This document shows, piece after piece, positions 1-6,394 of a DNA stretch of 6,482 nt. The notes under the pieces are model-generated. The model was not told the origin of the DNA. It worked only from the letters and a program-made list of their open reading frames with translations, and searched no databases. Every line of letters starts with the position of its first letter. Positions within the stretch are counted from its first letter, which is position 1. Source of the DNA: CAYRVX01 sp964642165 (GTDB taxonomy: Bacteria > Planctomycetota > Phycisphaerae > SM23-33). The DNA lies in assembly GCA_964642165.1 (NCBI GenBank), contig CAZXOC010000362.1, forward strand, positions 1 to 6,482, written 5' to 3'. The translations under genes and the position numbers were made by a program.

Positions 1-8
1 GCTAAAGC

Positions 9-43
9 CCACCGTATCGCCGACCGATAAGCCTTTTGGGTGG
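9..43 (+). other. Possible small folded leader upstream of the response regulator gene
   Basis: Two nested pairings can be read directly: an outer stem CCACC (9-13) with GGTGG (39-43), and an inner stem TATCG (15-19) with CGATA (25-29) around a five-base loop. A run of four T follows the inner stem at 34-37, so the inner stem could instead be a weak terminator of a gene to the left of the window. I do not recognise a known riboswitch class, and five-base stems arise easily by chance in GC-rich DNA. No convincing promoter is visible in the first 104 bases. Confidence 0.2.
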
Positions 44-97
44 CGGGATGTGTCCACGCCGCGGCGGAGGGTTCCAGGGGCGCGCCGCCCCCACGCC

Positions 98-103
98 AGG
101 AGG
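98..103 (+). promoter_or_regulatory. Strong Shine-Dalgarno site, AGGAGG, of the response regulator gene
   Basis: AGGAGG is a full match to the anti-Shine-Dalgarno core. It decides the start of the gene: the in-frame ATG codons at 36 and 48 lie upstream of it and are ruled out. The ATG at 105 is only one base away, which is unusually close, whereas the in-frame TTG at 111 is seven bases away, the classical spacing. The true start is therefore either ATG 105 or TTG 111, a difference of two residues. Confidence 0.6.
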
Positions 104-104
104 G

Positions 105-1133
105 ATGCCGTTGCACACCGACCGGCCCAAGGTGCTGATCGTCGATGACGAGCCCACCATCGCCGAGCTCATCGCCGACGGGCTGAGGCCCCACGGCTTC
201 CGCTGCAAGACCGCCGACGACCCGCGCCGCGCAAGGCGGCTCCTGCGGCGCCGACGCTTCGACGTGCTCGTCGTCGACGTCCACATGCCCGGCGGCAGCG
301 GCCTGGACCTGCTGGCCCATGTGCGCCGGACGGCCCCGGCCGTCCGCGTCATCCTCATCAGCGGCGTCGCCACCACCGATTCTCTCGCTAAGGCCCTGGA
401 CCTCGGGGCCTACGACTACTTCCCAAAGCCGCTGAACATGGGGCAACTGGCCAAGTCGGTCTGGGCGGCGGCACGAGAGACTGCCTCCGGCTCGCGGCTC
501 CCCCGCCGCGCCGCGCGGGCCATGCAACTGGAGGCCCAGTTCGCCCACGCCACGCTGGAGAGCATCGGCGCGCTGGTGCAGGCCGTCGAGGCCAAGGACC
601 CCTGCACCCGGCGGCACAGCGAGCAGGTGGCGCACTACGCCACGCGTCTGGCGACGTTCCTCCGCCTGCCCAAGGAGACGATCGACACGATCCGCACGGC
701 CAGCCTGCTGCACGACGTCGGCAAGATCGGCGTGCCGGACCGCATCCTGACGAAGGCCGGCCCGCTCGACGAGGCCGAGTTCGCCGAGATCCGCCGCCAC
801 CCCGCCCTCGGCGCCAAGATCCTGGCGAAGATCTCCCTGCTGGCCGGCGAGGCCAGGCTCGTCCGCTCCCACCATGAGCGGTGGGACGGCACGGGCTACC
901 CCGACGGGCTCGCCGGAAGCGAGATCCCCGTCGGCGCCCGGATCATCAACCTCGCCGACGCCATGGACGCCATGCTCATGGAGCGGACGTACAAGCCGGC
1001 GTACCCCGTCGGGAAGATGCTCCGCGAGCTCGAGCGCGGCGCCGGAAGCCACTTCTCGCCGAACCTGGCCCGGCACGCCGCGGACTGGTGCCGCAACCAC
1101 CGCGAGCAACTGATCCTCCCCGTGGCCGCGTAA
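105..1133 (+). CDS. Response regulator with HD-GYP domain, probable cyclic di-GMP phosphodiesterase
   Basis: This is a 342-residue cytoplasmic protein with two domains. The receiver domain (about residues 9-125) has the acidic pair D14-D15, phosphoacceptor D58 in FDVLVVDVHMPG, a conserved Ser at 86 and K108 in the KPL motif, so it should be phosphorylated by a histidine kinase, which is not in this window. After a short helical linker comes an HD-GYP domain (about 150-342). It has ExxDxxTxxH (E162, H171), HDVGK (H203, D204, K207), H232, the pair H256-H257, DGTGYP (GYP at 264-266) and D285. These are the metal-binding and signature residues of active HD-GYP enzymes, which hydrolyse cyclic di-GMP to pGpG and/or GMP. 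The expected reading is phosphorylation-controlled lowering of cyclic di-GMP, affecting motility, adhesion or biofilm. No DNA-binding domain is present. The gene is separated from the next by 170 bases with a new promoter, so it is probably not part of the efflux operon. The start (ATG 105 or TTG 111) is uncertain. Confidence 0.93.
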   Translation: MPLHTDRPKVLIVDDEPTIAELIADGLRPHGFRCKTADDPRRARRLLRRRRFDVLVVDVHMPGGSGLDLLAHVRRTAPAVRVILISGVATTDSLAKALDLGAYDYFPKPLNMGQLAKSVWAAARETASGSRLPRRAARAMQLEAQFAHATLESIGALVQAVEAKDPCTRRHSEQVAHYATRLATFLRLPKETIDTIRTASLLHDVGKIGVPDRILTKAGPLDEAEFAEIRRHPALGAKILAKISLLAGEARLVRSHHERWDGTGYPDGLAGSEIPVGARIINLADAMDAMLMERTYKPAYPVGKMLRELERGAGSHFSPNLARHAADWCRNHREQLILPVAA

Positions 1134-1142
1134 TCAACATCC

Positions 1143-1156
1143 GCAAGTGAACTTGC
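1143..1156 (+). other. Small inverted repeat just after the response regulator gene
   Basis: GCAAG (1143-1147) and CTTGC (1152-1156) can form a five-base stem with a TGAA loop, ten bases after the stop codon. A pyrimidine run with T-rich core follows at 1181-1190 but is too far away for a classical intrinsic terminator. It may help end or stabilise the upstream transcript; the evidence is weak. Confidence 0.2.
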
Positions 1157-1208
1157 AGACGGCGGCCGGGCGGCGATCACCTTTTCTTCCCCCAGCGGCA
1201 TCGGAGAG

Positions 1209-1238
1209 TTGACTCCACCCTTCCCGGAATCCTACAAT
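1209..1238 (+). promoter_or_regulatory. Predicted sigma-70-type promoter of the efflux operon
   Basis: TTGACT at 1209-1214 matches five of six bases of the -35 consensus, and TACAAT at 1233-1238 matches five of six of the -10 consensus. The spacer is 18 bases, within the normal range. The stretch is also noticeably less GC-rich than the flanking genes. The predicted transcription start lies near 1244-1246, at the left edge of the palindrome at 1244-1261, giving a leader of roughly 60 bases before the repressor gene. The position in the only long gap, just before a co-directional operon, supports the call. Confidence 0.65.
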
Positions 1239-1243
1239 GATCA

Positions 1244-1261
1244 TGACTGACCGGTCAGTCA
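1244..1261. promoter_or_regulatory. Perfect 18-bp palindrome, likely operator of the TetR-type repressor
   Basis: The sequence TGACTGACCGGTCAGTCA is identical to its own reverse complement over all 18 bases; the next bases outward (A and G) do not pair. It begins five bases after the -10 box and covers the expected transcription start, so a bound dimer would block the polymerase. Each half contains TGAC twice in tandem. TetR-family repressors typically bind palindromes of this size next to their own gene, often with a GACCGGTC-like centre. Binding by the adjacent gene product is inferred from position and symmetry. Confidence 0.75.
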
Positions 1262-1303
1262 GGCACGGGGCGGCTCGGGCTTACGACCGGCGAGGAAGGC
1301 ACG

Positions 1304-1945
1304 ATGACGACCCCAGAGCAGAGCGAGGCGCGGCGCAAGGCCATCCTGGAGGCCGCGATGACGCTGTTCGACCGCCAAGGCTACTCGGCCGCGACCATGG
1401 AGGAGGTCGCCGCCGGGGCGGGAATCTCTAAAGGGAGCATCTACAACTATTTCCAAAGCAAGCAGGACCTCTTTGCCCAGTTGTTCACCGAGACGATGGC
1501 CGCCGACGAGACCGACGCCGAGGCCATCTTCGATCGGTCGGCCCCCTCAAGCTGCAAGCTCCGCGAGCTGATGGACTTCTGGTTCAGCCGGCTCGAGAGC
1601 CACCTGCGGGTCGGCCGCCTGACGTTGGAGTTCTGGGCCGCCGCTGCGCGGGAGGAGCGAAGTGGCCACCTGGCCGAGATCCTCCAGGAGACCTACACCC
1701 GCTGGCTGGACCGGATCGCGCCCGTCATCGCCGACGGGGTCCGCGCCGGGGAGTTCCAGAGCGACCTGGATCCCCGTGCGGCGGCCACGTGGTATATCGG
1801 CCTGCTCAACGGGCTGCTGCTGCACATGATCCTCAACATCGGCGCGACGGTCGATGAGCAGATGCTGCCGTCCCTGGAACACTCGGTGCTTGCGGCGTTG
1901 GGCGCGCGGCCGGACCTGGCCCCGGCCGACGGCTCGGAGGCTTGA
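1304..1945 (+). CDS. TetR/AcrR-family transcriptional repressor of the efflux operon
   Basis: This 213-residue protein has the usual TetR-family length. The N-terminal DNA-binding domain spans about residues 8-57. It carries the family pattern RRKAILEAAMTLFDRQGY, then a helix-turn-helix around TMEEVAAGAGISKGSIYNYF (31-50) and the closing SKQDLF (52-57). The rest is a helical ligand-binding and dimerisation domain, too variable to name the inducer; it includes a hydrophobic stretch around W163 (WYIGLLNGLLLHMIL). The ATG is preceded by GAGGAAGG at 1292-1299, a good ribosome-binding site. The gene is first in an operon with an adaptor and an RND pump, the classic place for a local repressor that is released by pump substrates. 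It should bind the palindrome at 1244-1261 and so control itself together with the pump. Family and role as a regulator are secure; repression of this operon is a strong inference; the ligand is unknown. Confidence 0.93.
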   Translation: MTTPEQSEARRKAILEAAMTLFDRQGYSAATMEEVAAGAGISKGSIYNYFQSKQDLFAQLFTETMAADETDAEAIFDRSAPSSCKLRELMDFWFSRLESHLRVGRLTLEFWAAAAREERSGHLAEILQETYTRWLDRIAPVIADGVRAGEFQSDLDPRAAATWYIGLLNGLLLHMILNIGATVDEQMLPSLEHSVLAALGARPDLAPADGSEA

Positions 1946-1948
1946 GGA

Positions 1949-3163
1949 ATGCTTGCCGTGCGCAGGAGAGCGAAACGTCGACATGCCGACCGCGGTCTGG
2001 GGCTGGCGCCCGTGATCGTGGCGGTGGTGCTCCTGGCGGCCGCGGTGTTCGTCGCCGTCGTGGCGATCCTGCCGGCCCCGGGCAAGAAGGTCCCGCCCAA
2101 GCGCGTCGCCCCGGTCAACGTGACGGTCCGGCGGATCGAGCCGCAGCGGGACTTCCGGGACACCTTCACGCTTCCGGGCAGCGTCGAGCCGAACCGCGTG
2201 GTGCGGGTGGCGGCGGAGGTCGCCGGGCGGATCGAGAAGATCCCCAGCCGGGAAGGCCGACCGTGCCAGGCCGGTGACCGGCTCGTGCTGCTGAACACCG
2301 ACCTGCTCCAGGCCGAGTTCGATCGGGCCAAGGCCACGATGGACTTCGACGCCCGCGAGGCCGACCGAATGGCGGCCCTGGCGGCGCGCGGCTCGGCGAC
2401 GTCCAACGAGTTGGACCAGGCGCGGACCAAGGCCGCCGCCAGCAGCGCCGCCCTCGACGCCGCCAAGGCCCGCCTGGAGCGAGCCGTCATCTCCGCCCCC
2501 ATCGACGGCGTGCTCAACCGCCTGCCGGTCGAGGTCGGCGAGTACGTCTCCCCCGGCGACGTCGTCGCCGAGGTCGTCGACATCGACACCGCCCTGGTCG
2601 TCGTCGACGTGCCCGAGCGCGACATCCGCCACCTGAAGGTCGGCCAGCGCGAGGAGGTCCGCCTGGAGGCCCTCGGCAGCGGGCGGCTGACCGGCACCAT
2701 CCGCTACATCAGCGAGGTCGCCGACCCGAACGCGCGCACCACGCGAGTGGAGATCGAGCTGGACAACACCGCCCGCCTCCTCCGCAGCGGGCAGATCGTC
2801 CTGGTGCGCCTCCTGCGGCGGGTGCTGCCCGAGGTGATCCTGATCCCCCTGGACGCCGTCATCCCGCTGGAGAAGGAGTACCGCGTCTACGTCGTCGCCG
2901 ACGGCAAGGCCCAGCCGCGAGCCGTCAAGCTCGGCTTCCTCAAGGGCCGCCGCGTCCAGGTGCTCTCCGGGCTCGCGCCCGGCGATCGGCTGATCACGCG
3001 CGGGCAGTACTACTGCGGCCCGGGCCAGGCGGTGCAGGCCCGGTCGGAGGACTCGGCCGGGGCCGACAGCCGGCCGGCGGGGGGACGTGCAACGAACGCG
3101 GACTCGCGCCCGGCGTCGGCGCCGACCGCCGCCCGCGTGCCCGCAACGAGGCATGCCCCGTGA
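1949..3163 (+). CDS. Periplasmic adaptor subunit (membrane fusion protein) of an RND efflux pump
   Basis: This 404-residue HlyD/AcrA-type adaptor would link the inner-membrane pump to an outer-membrane channel. A basic N-terminus (RRRAKRR, residues 5-11) and a hydrophobic segment (about 20-41) without a lipobox cysteine suggest an uncleaved membrane anchor rather than a lipoprotein. The first lipoyl half lies around 83-115 (VAAEVAGRIEKI, then GDRLVLLNTDLL). A short alpha-helical hairpin rich in Ala, Glu and Arg spans about 116-178. The second lipoyl half is at 183-211 (APIDGVLNRLPVEVGEYVSPGD), followed by a beta-barrel and a membrane-proximal domain to about residue 363. Residues 364-404 form an Ala/Pro/Ser/Arg-rich, probably disordered tail with two copies of ADSRPA (372-377 and 384-389). 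The start is three bases after the repressor stop, with GGAGG at 1936-1940 eight bases upstream, and the stop overlaps the pump start. The family is clear; the exported substrate cannot be told. Confidence 0.92.
   Translation: MLAVRRRAKRRHADRGLGLAPVIVAVVLLAAAVFVAVVAILPAPGKKVPPKRVAPVNVTVRRIEPQRDFRDTFTLPGSVEPNRVVRVAAEVAGRIEKIPSREGRPCQAGDRLVLLNTDLLQAEFDRAKATMDFDAREADRMAALAARGSATSNELDQARTKAAASSAALDAAKARLERAVISAPIDGVLNRLPVEVGEYVSPGDVVAEVVDIDTALVVVDVPERDIRHLKVGQREEVRLEALGSGRLTGTIRYISEVADPNARTTRVEIELDNTARLLRSGQIVLVRLLRRVLPEVILIPLDAVIPLEKEYRVYVVADGKAQPRAVKLGFLKGRRVQVLSGLAPGDRLITRGQYYCGPGQAVQARSEDSAGADSRPAGGRATNADSRPASAPTAARVPATRHAP
3148..3163 (+). promoter_or_regulatory. Ribosome-binding site and GTGA stop-start overlap coupling adaptor and pump
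   Basis: GAGG at 3148-3151 lies eight bases before a GTG start at 3160. The adaptor stop TGA (3161-3163) overlaps this GTG, giving a four-base GTGA junction. The nearby ATG at 3153 is out of frame. The resulting N-terminus (MILSDAAIGNRTTVGVMIL) resembles usual RND pump starts, which supports GTG as initiator. The arrangement suggests translational coupling, keeping adaptor and pump in proportion. Confidence 0.7.
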
Positions 3164-6100
3164 TCCTCTCCGACGCCGCCATCGGGAACCGAACCACCGT
3201 CGGCGTGATGATCCTTCTGATCGCCATCGCCGGCGTCTGGAGCTACGTGACGCTGCCGCGGGAGTCCTTCCCCGACGTCCAGATCCCCGTCATCGTCGTC
3301 ACGACGACGTACGAGGGGGTCTCCCCGGCGGACATGGAATCCTCCATCACCAACAAGATCGAGACCAAGCTCACCGGGCTGAAGGGCGTCAAGGAGATCC
3401 GCTCCGCCAGCGCCGAGGGCGTCTCGATCATCACCATCGAGTTCCTCCCCGACGTCCGCGTCGACGAGGCCATGCAGCACGTCCGCGACAAGGTGGACCT
3501 CGCCAAGGCCGACCTGCCCACCGACGCCGACGAGCCCACGCTCACCGAGATCAACGCCGCCGAATTCCCCATCATGATCATCAGCATCTCGGGCGAGATC
3601 TCGCCGGTGCGGCTGAAGCGCATCGCCGACGACCTCGAGGACGCCATCGAGGAGAACGTCCCCGGCGTGCTGAACGTCGACGTGCTCGGCGGGCTCGAGC
3701 GGGAGATCCGCCTGGAGATGGACCCGTACCGCGTGACGGCCTACAAGCTCCGGATCGACGAGCTGGTCGCCCTGGTCCCGTCGGAGCACGTGAACATCTC
3801 CGCCGGCGGGCTGGAGACGGCCGGCACGAAGTTCAACGTCCGCGTGCCCTCCGAGGTCGACGAGCCGGAGGAGATGGACGCGTTCATGGTCACCGCGAGG
3901 GACGGGCGACCCATCTACCTGCCCGACGTCGTCGGCGTGCGGGACACGTTCAAGGACCGCGTCGGCTACGCCCGCCTCAACGGCGCCGAGAGCATCACCC
4001 TCAGCGTGCAGAAGCGCGTCGGCGCGAACATCATGGACATCGTGCCGGCGGTCAACCGCATCCTCGACGAGTTCCGCCGGCGCGCCCCGGCGGGCATGGC
4101 GCTCCAGGTCACCCTCGACCAGTCCGACGACATCCGCATGATGGTCGCCGACCTCGAGAACAACATCCTCTCCGGCCTGATCCTCGTGCTCGTGGTCCTG
4201 GTGGCCTTCATGGGGCTCCGCTCCAGCATGATCGTCGCCCTGGCGATCCCCCTCAGCATGCTCATGAGCTTCGCCATCCTCCAGGCGCTGGGCTACACGC
4301 TCAACATGATCGTCCTGTTCAGCCTGATCCTCGCGCTCGGCATGCTCGTCGACAACGCCATCGTGATCGTCGAGAACATCTACCGCCACCGCACCGAGGG
4401 CCGCGGCCGCATCGACGCCGCCCGCCGAGGGGCCTCGGAAGTCGCCTGGCCGGTGATCACCTCCACGGCTACCACACTCGCCGCCTTCTCCCCGCTGCTG
4501 TTCTGGCCGGGCATCATGGGCGACTTCATGAAGTACCTGCCCATCACGCTCATCGTCACCCTCGCCAGCAGCCTCTTCGTGGCCATGGTCATCAGCCCCA
4601 CCGTCTGCTCGGTCCTCGCCGGACCCTCGCGCCGGCGCCAGGCGCGAGAGGGCAGGAAGCACCACCCCTTCGTCGCGGGCTACCGGCGCCTGCTGGAGGG
4701 CTCACTGACCTACTGGTACGCCGTGCTGCCCGCCGTCGCGCTGCTGCTGGTCGCCCTCGGCATCTCCTACGGGAAGTGGGGCCACGGCGTCGAGCTGTTC
4801 CCCGACGCCGACCCGCGCTACGGGGTGATCAACATCCGCATGCCCCAGGGGACGAGCATCGAGGAGTCCAACCGCCTCGCCGAGAGCATCGAGCAGCGCA
4901 TCGCCCCCTACCTGGGCGAGATGAAGTACGTGGTGGCGAACGTGGGCTCGGCCGGGAGCGCCAACCCCATGGGCGGCGACGCCGGCGGGGCGCACATCGC
5001 CAACCTGACGATGATCTTCCAGGACTTCGAGGACCGCCCGCGACCCTCGGCCGACGCCATCCGCGAGATCCGCGAGATGCTGACGGACGTCCCCGGCGCC
5101 GAGATCAAGGTCGACAAGCCGAAGGAGGGCCCGCCGACCGGCGCGCCGGTCACGGTGCGGATCATCGGCAGCCGCCTCGCGGGGCTCCAGGCCGCCGGCG
5201 ACGCCGCCCGGCGCGAGGTCATCGACGTCCTCCACGACGTCAGCGAGCGGGCCCGCCGCGAGATCGCCGACATCCCCGGGCTGGTCGACCTCCGCAGCGA
5301 CTGGACGGCCACGCGCCCGGAGCTCGCCTTCCGGGTCAGCCGCCGCCGGGCCGTCCTGCTGGGCACGAGCCCCTTCGTCATCGGCCAGTACCTCAAGACC
5401 GCCCTCTTCGGGCGCGAGGTGGGCACGTACCGCCAGTTCAACGACGAGTACGACATCACCCTGCGACTGCCGCTCGCCTACCGGACGAGCTTCGAGGGCC
5501 TCACCGAGCGCCGCGTGCCCGGCGGCAGCGGCGTCCCCGTGCCGCTGACCTCCCTCGGGCGCTTCCAGTACACCGGCGGCAGGGGCACCATCCGGCACGT
5601 CAACCAGAAGCCCGTCATCACCCTCACCGCCGACGTCGAGGGCCGCCTCGACGAGGACGCACTCCGCGACGTCCAGGCCCGGCTCGGCCAGATGCCCCTG
5701 CCCGCCGGCGTCGAGATCCGCTACGCCGGGCAGAAGGAAGAGCAAACCAAGGCCACCCGGTTCCTTGCCAAGGCCTTCATCATCGCCCTGCTGCTGATCG
5801 TCATCATCCTCGTCACGCAGTTCAACACGCTGTCGGCCCCGCTGATCATCATGACCACCGTGGTCCTGTCGATGATCGGCGTCCTGGCGGGCCTGCTCCT
5901 CTGCAACATGCCCTTCGGCGTGATCATGACCGGCGTCGGCGTCATCAGCCTCGCCGGCGTGGTGGTCAACAACGCCATCGTCCTGCTGGACTACACCCGC
6001 CAGCTCCAGCGCCGCGGGCTGGGGCTCATCGAGGCCACCGTCCGGGCGGGCACCACGCGCCTCCGCCCCGTCTTGCTGACCGCCGTCACCACCATCCTCG

Positions 6101-6360
6101 GCCTGATCCCCATGGCCACCGGCAAGAGCTTTAATTTCCACGAGTTCCGCTTCGTCTGGCAGAGCGAGTCGAGCCAGTGGTGGTCCTCGATGGCCATCGC
6201 GGTGATCTTCGGGCTGTCCTTCGCGACGCTGCTGACGCTGGTGGTCGTCCCGACGCTGTACGTCTGCCTCTACCGCCTCGCCGCCGCCCTGGGCCTCGGC
6301 GGCCTGCGCCGCGCCGGCGAGCCCGAGGCCGCCCCCGCCCCCGAGCTGGAGGACTTCTGA
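3160..6360 (+). CDS. RND-family efflux permease (AcrB-like inner-membrane transporter)
   Basis: At 1066 residues this is a full-length RND exporter with the normal internal duplication. TM1 is at about 14-30, a large periplasmic porter/docking loop follows, and TM2-TM6 occupy about 336-487. A basic cytoplasmic linker (RRRQAREGRKHH, about 489-500) leads to TM7 at about 518-538, a second periplasmic loop, and TM8-TM12 at about 871-1037. Family landmarks are LPRESFPD after TM1, GMLVDNAIVIVEN in TM4 (D398, E405, N406), VVVNNAIVLLDY in TM10 (N937-N938) and RLRPVLLTAVTTILGLIP before TM11. It should export substrates by proton antiport as a trimer with the adaptor encoded just upstream. D398 aligns with AcrB Asp407, but Asp408 and Lys940 of AcrB are both replaced by Asn (N399, N937); from memory, such variants occur in many RND members outside the AcrB group. 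The second loop has a Gly/Ala/Ser-rich stretch near 594-615, and the C-terminus is a short Pro/Ala/Glu tail. No single-metal or drug specificity can be assigned; CusA-type metal transport looks unlikely from the TM4 motif. Confidence 0.95.
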   Translation: MILSDAAIGNRTTVGVMILLIAIAGVWSYVTLPRESFPDVQIPVIVVTTTYEGVSPADMESSITNKIETKLTGLKGVKEIRSASAEGVSIITIEFLPDVRVDEAMQHVRDKVDLAKADLPTDADEPTLTEINAAEFPIMIISISGEISPVRLKRIADDLEDAIEENVPGVLNVDVLGGLEREIRLEMDPYRVTAYKLRIDELVALVPSEHVNISAGGLETAGTKFNVRVPSEVDEPEEMDAFMVTARDGRPIYLPDVVGVRDTFKDRVGYARLNGAESITLSVQKRVGANIMDIVPAVNRILDEFRRRAPAGMALQVTLDQSDDIRMMVADLENNILSGLILVLVVLVAFMGLRSSMIVALAIPLSMLMSFAILQALGYTLNMIVLFSLILALGMLVDNAIVIVENIYRHRTEGRGRIDAARRGASEVAWPVITSTATTLAAFSPLLFWPGIMGDFMKYLPITLIVTLASSLFVAMVISPTVCSVLAGPSRRRQAREGRKHHPFVAGYRRLLEGSLTYWYAVLPAVALLLVALGISYGKWGHGVELFPDADPRYGVINIRMPQGTSIEESNRLAESIEQRIAPYLGEMKYVVANVGSAGSANPMGGDAGGAHIANLTMIFQDFEDRPRPSADAIREIREMLTDVPGAEIKVDKPKEGPPTGAPVTVRIIGSRLAGLQAAGDAARREVIDVLHDVSERARREIADIPGLVDLRSDWTATRPELAFRVSRRRAVLLGTSPFVIGQYLKTALFGREVGTYRQFNDEYDITLRLPLAYRTSFEGLTERRVPGGSGVPVPLTSLGRFQYTGGRGTIRHVNQKPVITLTADVEGRLDEDALRDVQARLGQMPLPAGVEIRYAGQKEEQTKATRFLAKAFIIALLLIVIILVTQFNTLSAPLIIMTTVVLSMIGVLAGLLLCNMPFGVIMTGVGVISLAGVVVNNAIVLLDYTRQLQRRGLGLIEATVRAGTTRLRPVLLTAVTTILGLIPMATGKSFNFHEFRFVWQSESSQWWSSMAIAVIFGLSFATLLTLVVVPTLYVCLYRLAAALGLGGLRRAGEPEAAPAPELEDF

Positions 6361-6361
6361 C

Positions 6362-6394
6362 CCCCCGCGACCCGCCGCGCCGACGGGGCGGGGG
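6362..6394 (+). terminator. GC-rich hairpin after the pump gene, possible operon terminator
   Basis: CCCCCGC (6362-6368) pairs with GCGGGGG (6388-6394). Inside it, CCCG (6371-6374) pairs with CGGG (6384-6387), leaving a two-base GA bulge and a nine-base loop. The hairpin starts one base after the stop codon. There is no T run behind it, so it does not meet the usual intrinsic-terminator pattern; it may slow polymerase or protect the 3' end. The following bases to the window end hold no assignable gene. Confidence 0.4.

Noticed and set aside
1143..1190. Hairpin at 1143-1156 plus the CTTTTCTT run at 1181-1188 as an intrinsic terminator
   Set aside because: The stem is only five pairs and lies 24 bases from the T-rich run; the GC-rich stretch between them (1161-1174) offers only a very short stem. 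Kept as a weak inverted repeat only.
1237..1431. A 64-codon open frame starting with ATG inside the promoter-operator region and running into the repressor gene
   Set aside because: It begins within the -10 box and its sequence is Arg/Gly/Asp-rich without features; the region is better explained as promoter, operator and leader.
3087..6134. A very long open frame (about 1000 codons) on the + strand, overlapping almost the whole pump gene in another frame
   Set aside because: Its translation is dominated by Arg, Pro, Gly, His and Asp without any domain, as expected from a frame-shifted reading of GC-rich coding DNA. The pump frame has clear RND motifs and membrane segments throughout.
1547..6141. 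Several open frames of about 480-550 codons on the - strand opposite the repressor, adaptor and pump
   Set aside because: They are rich in Asp, Gly, Val, Arg and His, lack recognisable motifs, and mirror genes with strong evidence on the + strand. Long antisense frames are usual in GC-rich genomes with few stop codons.
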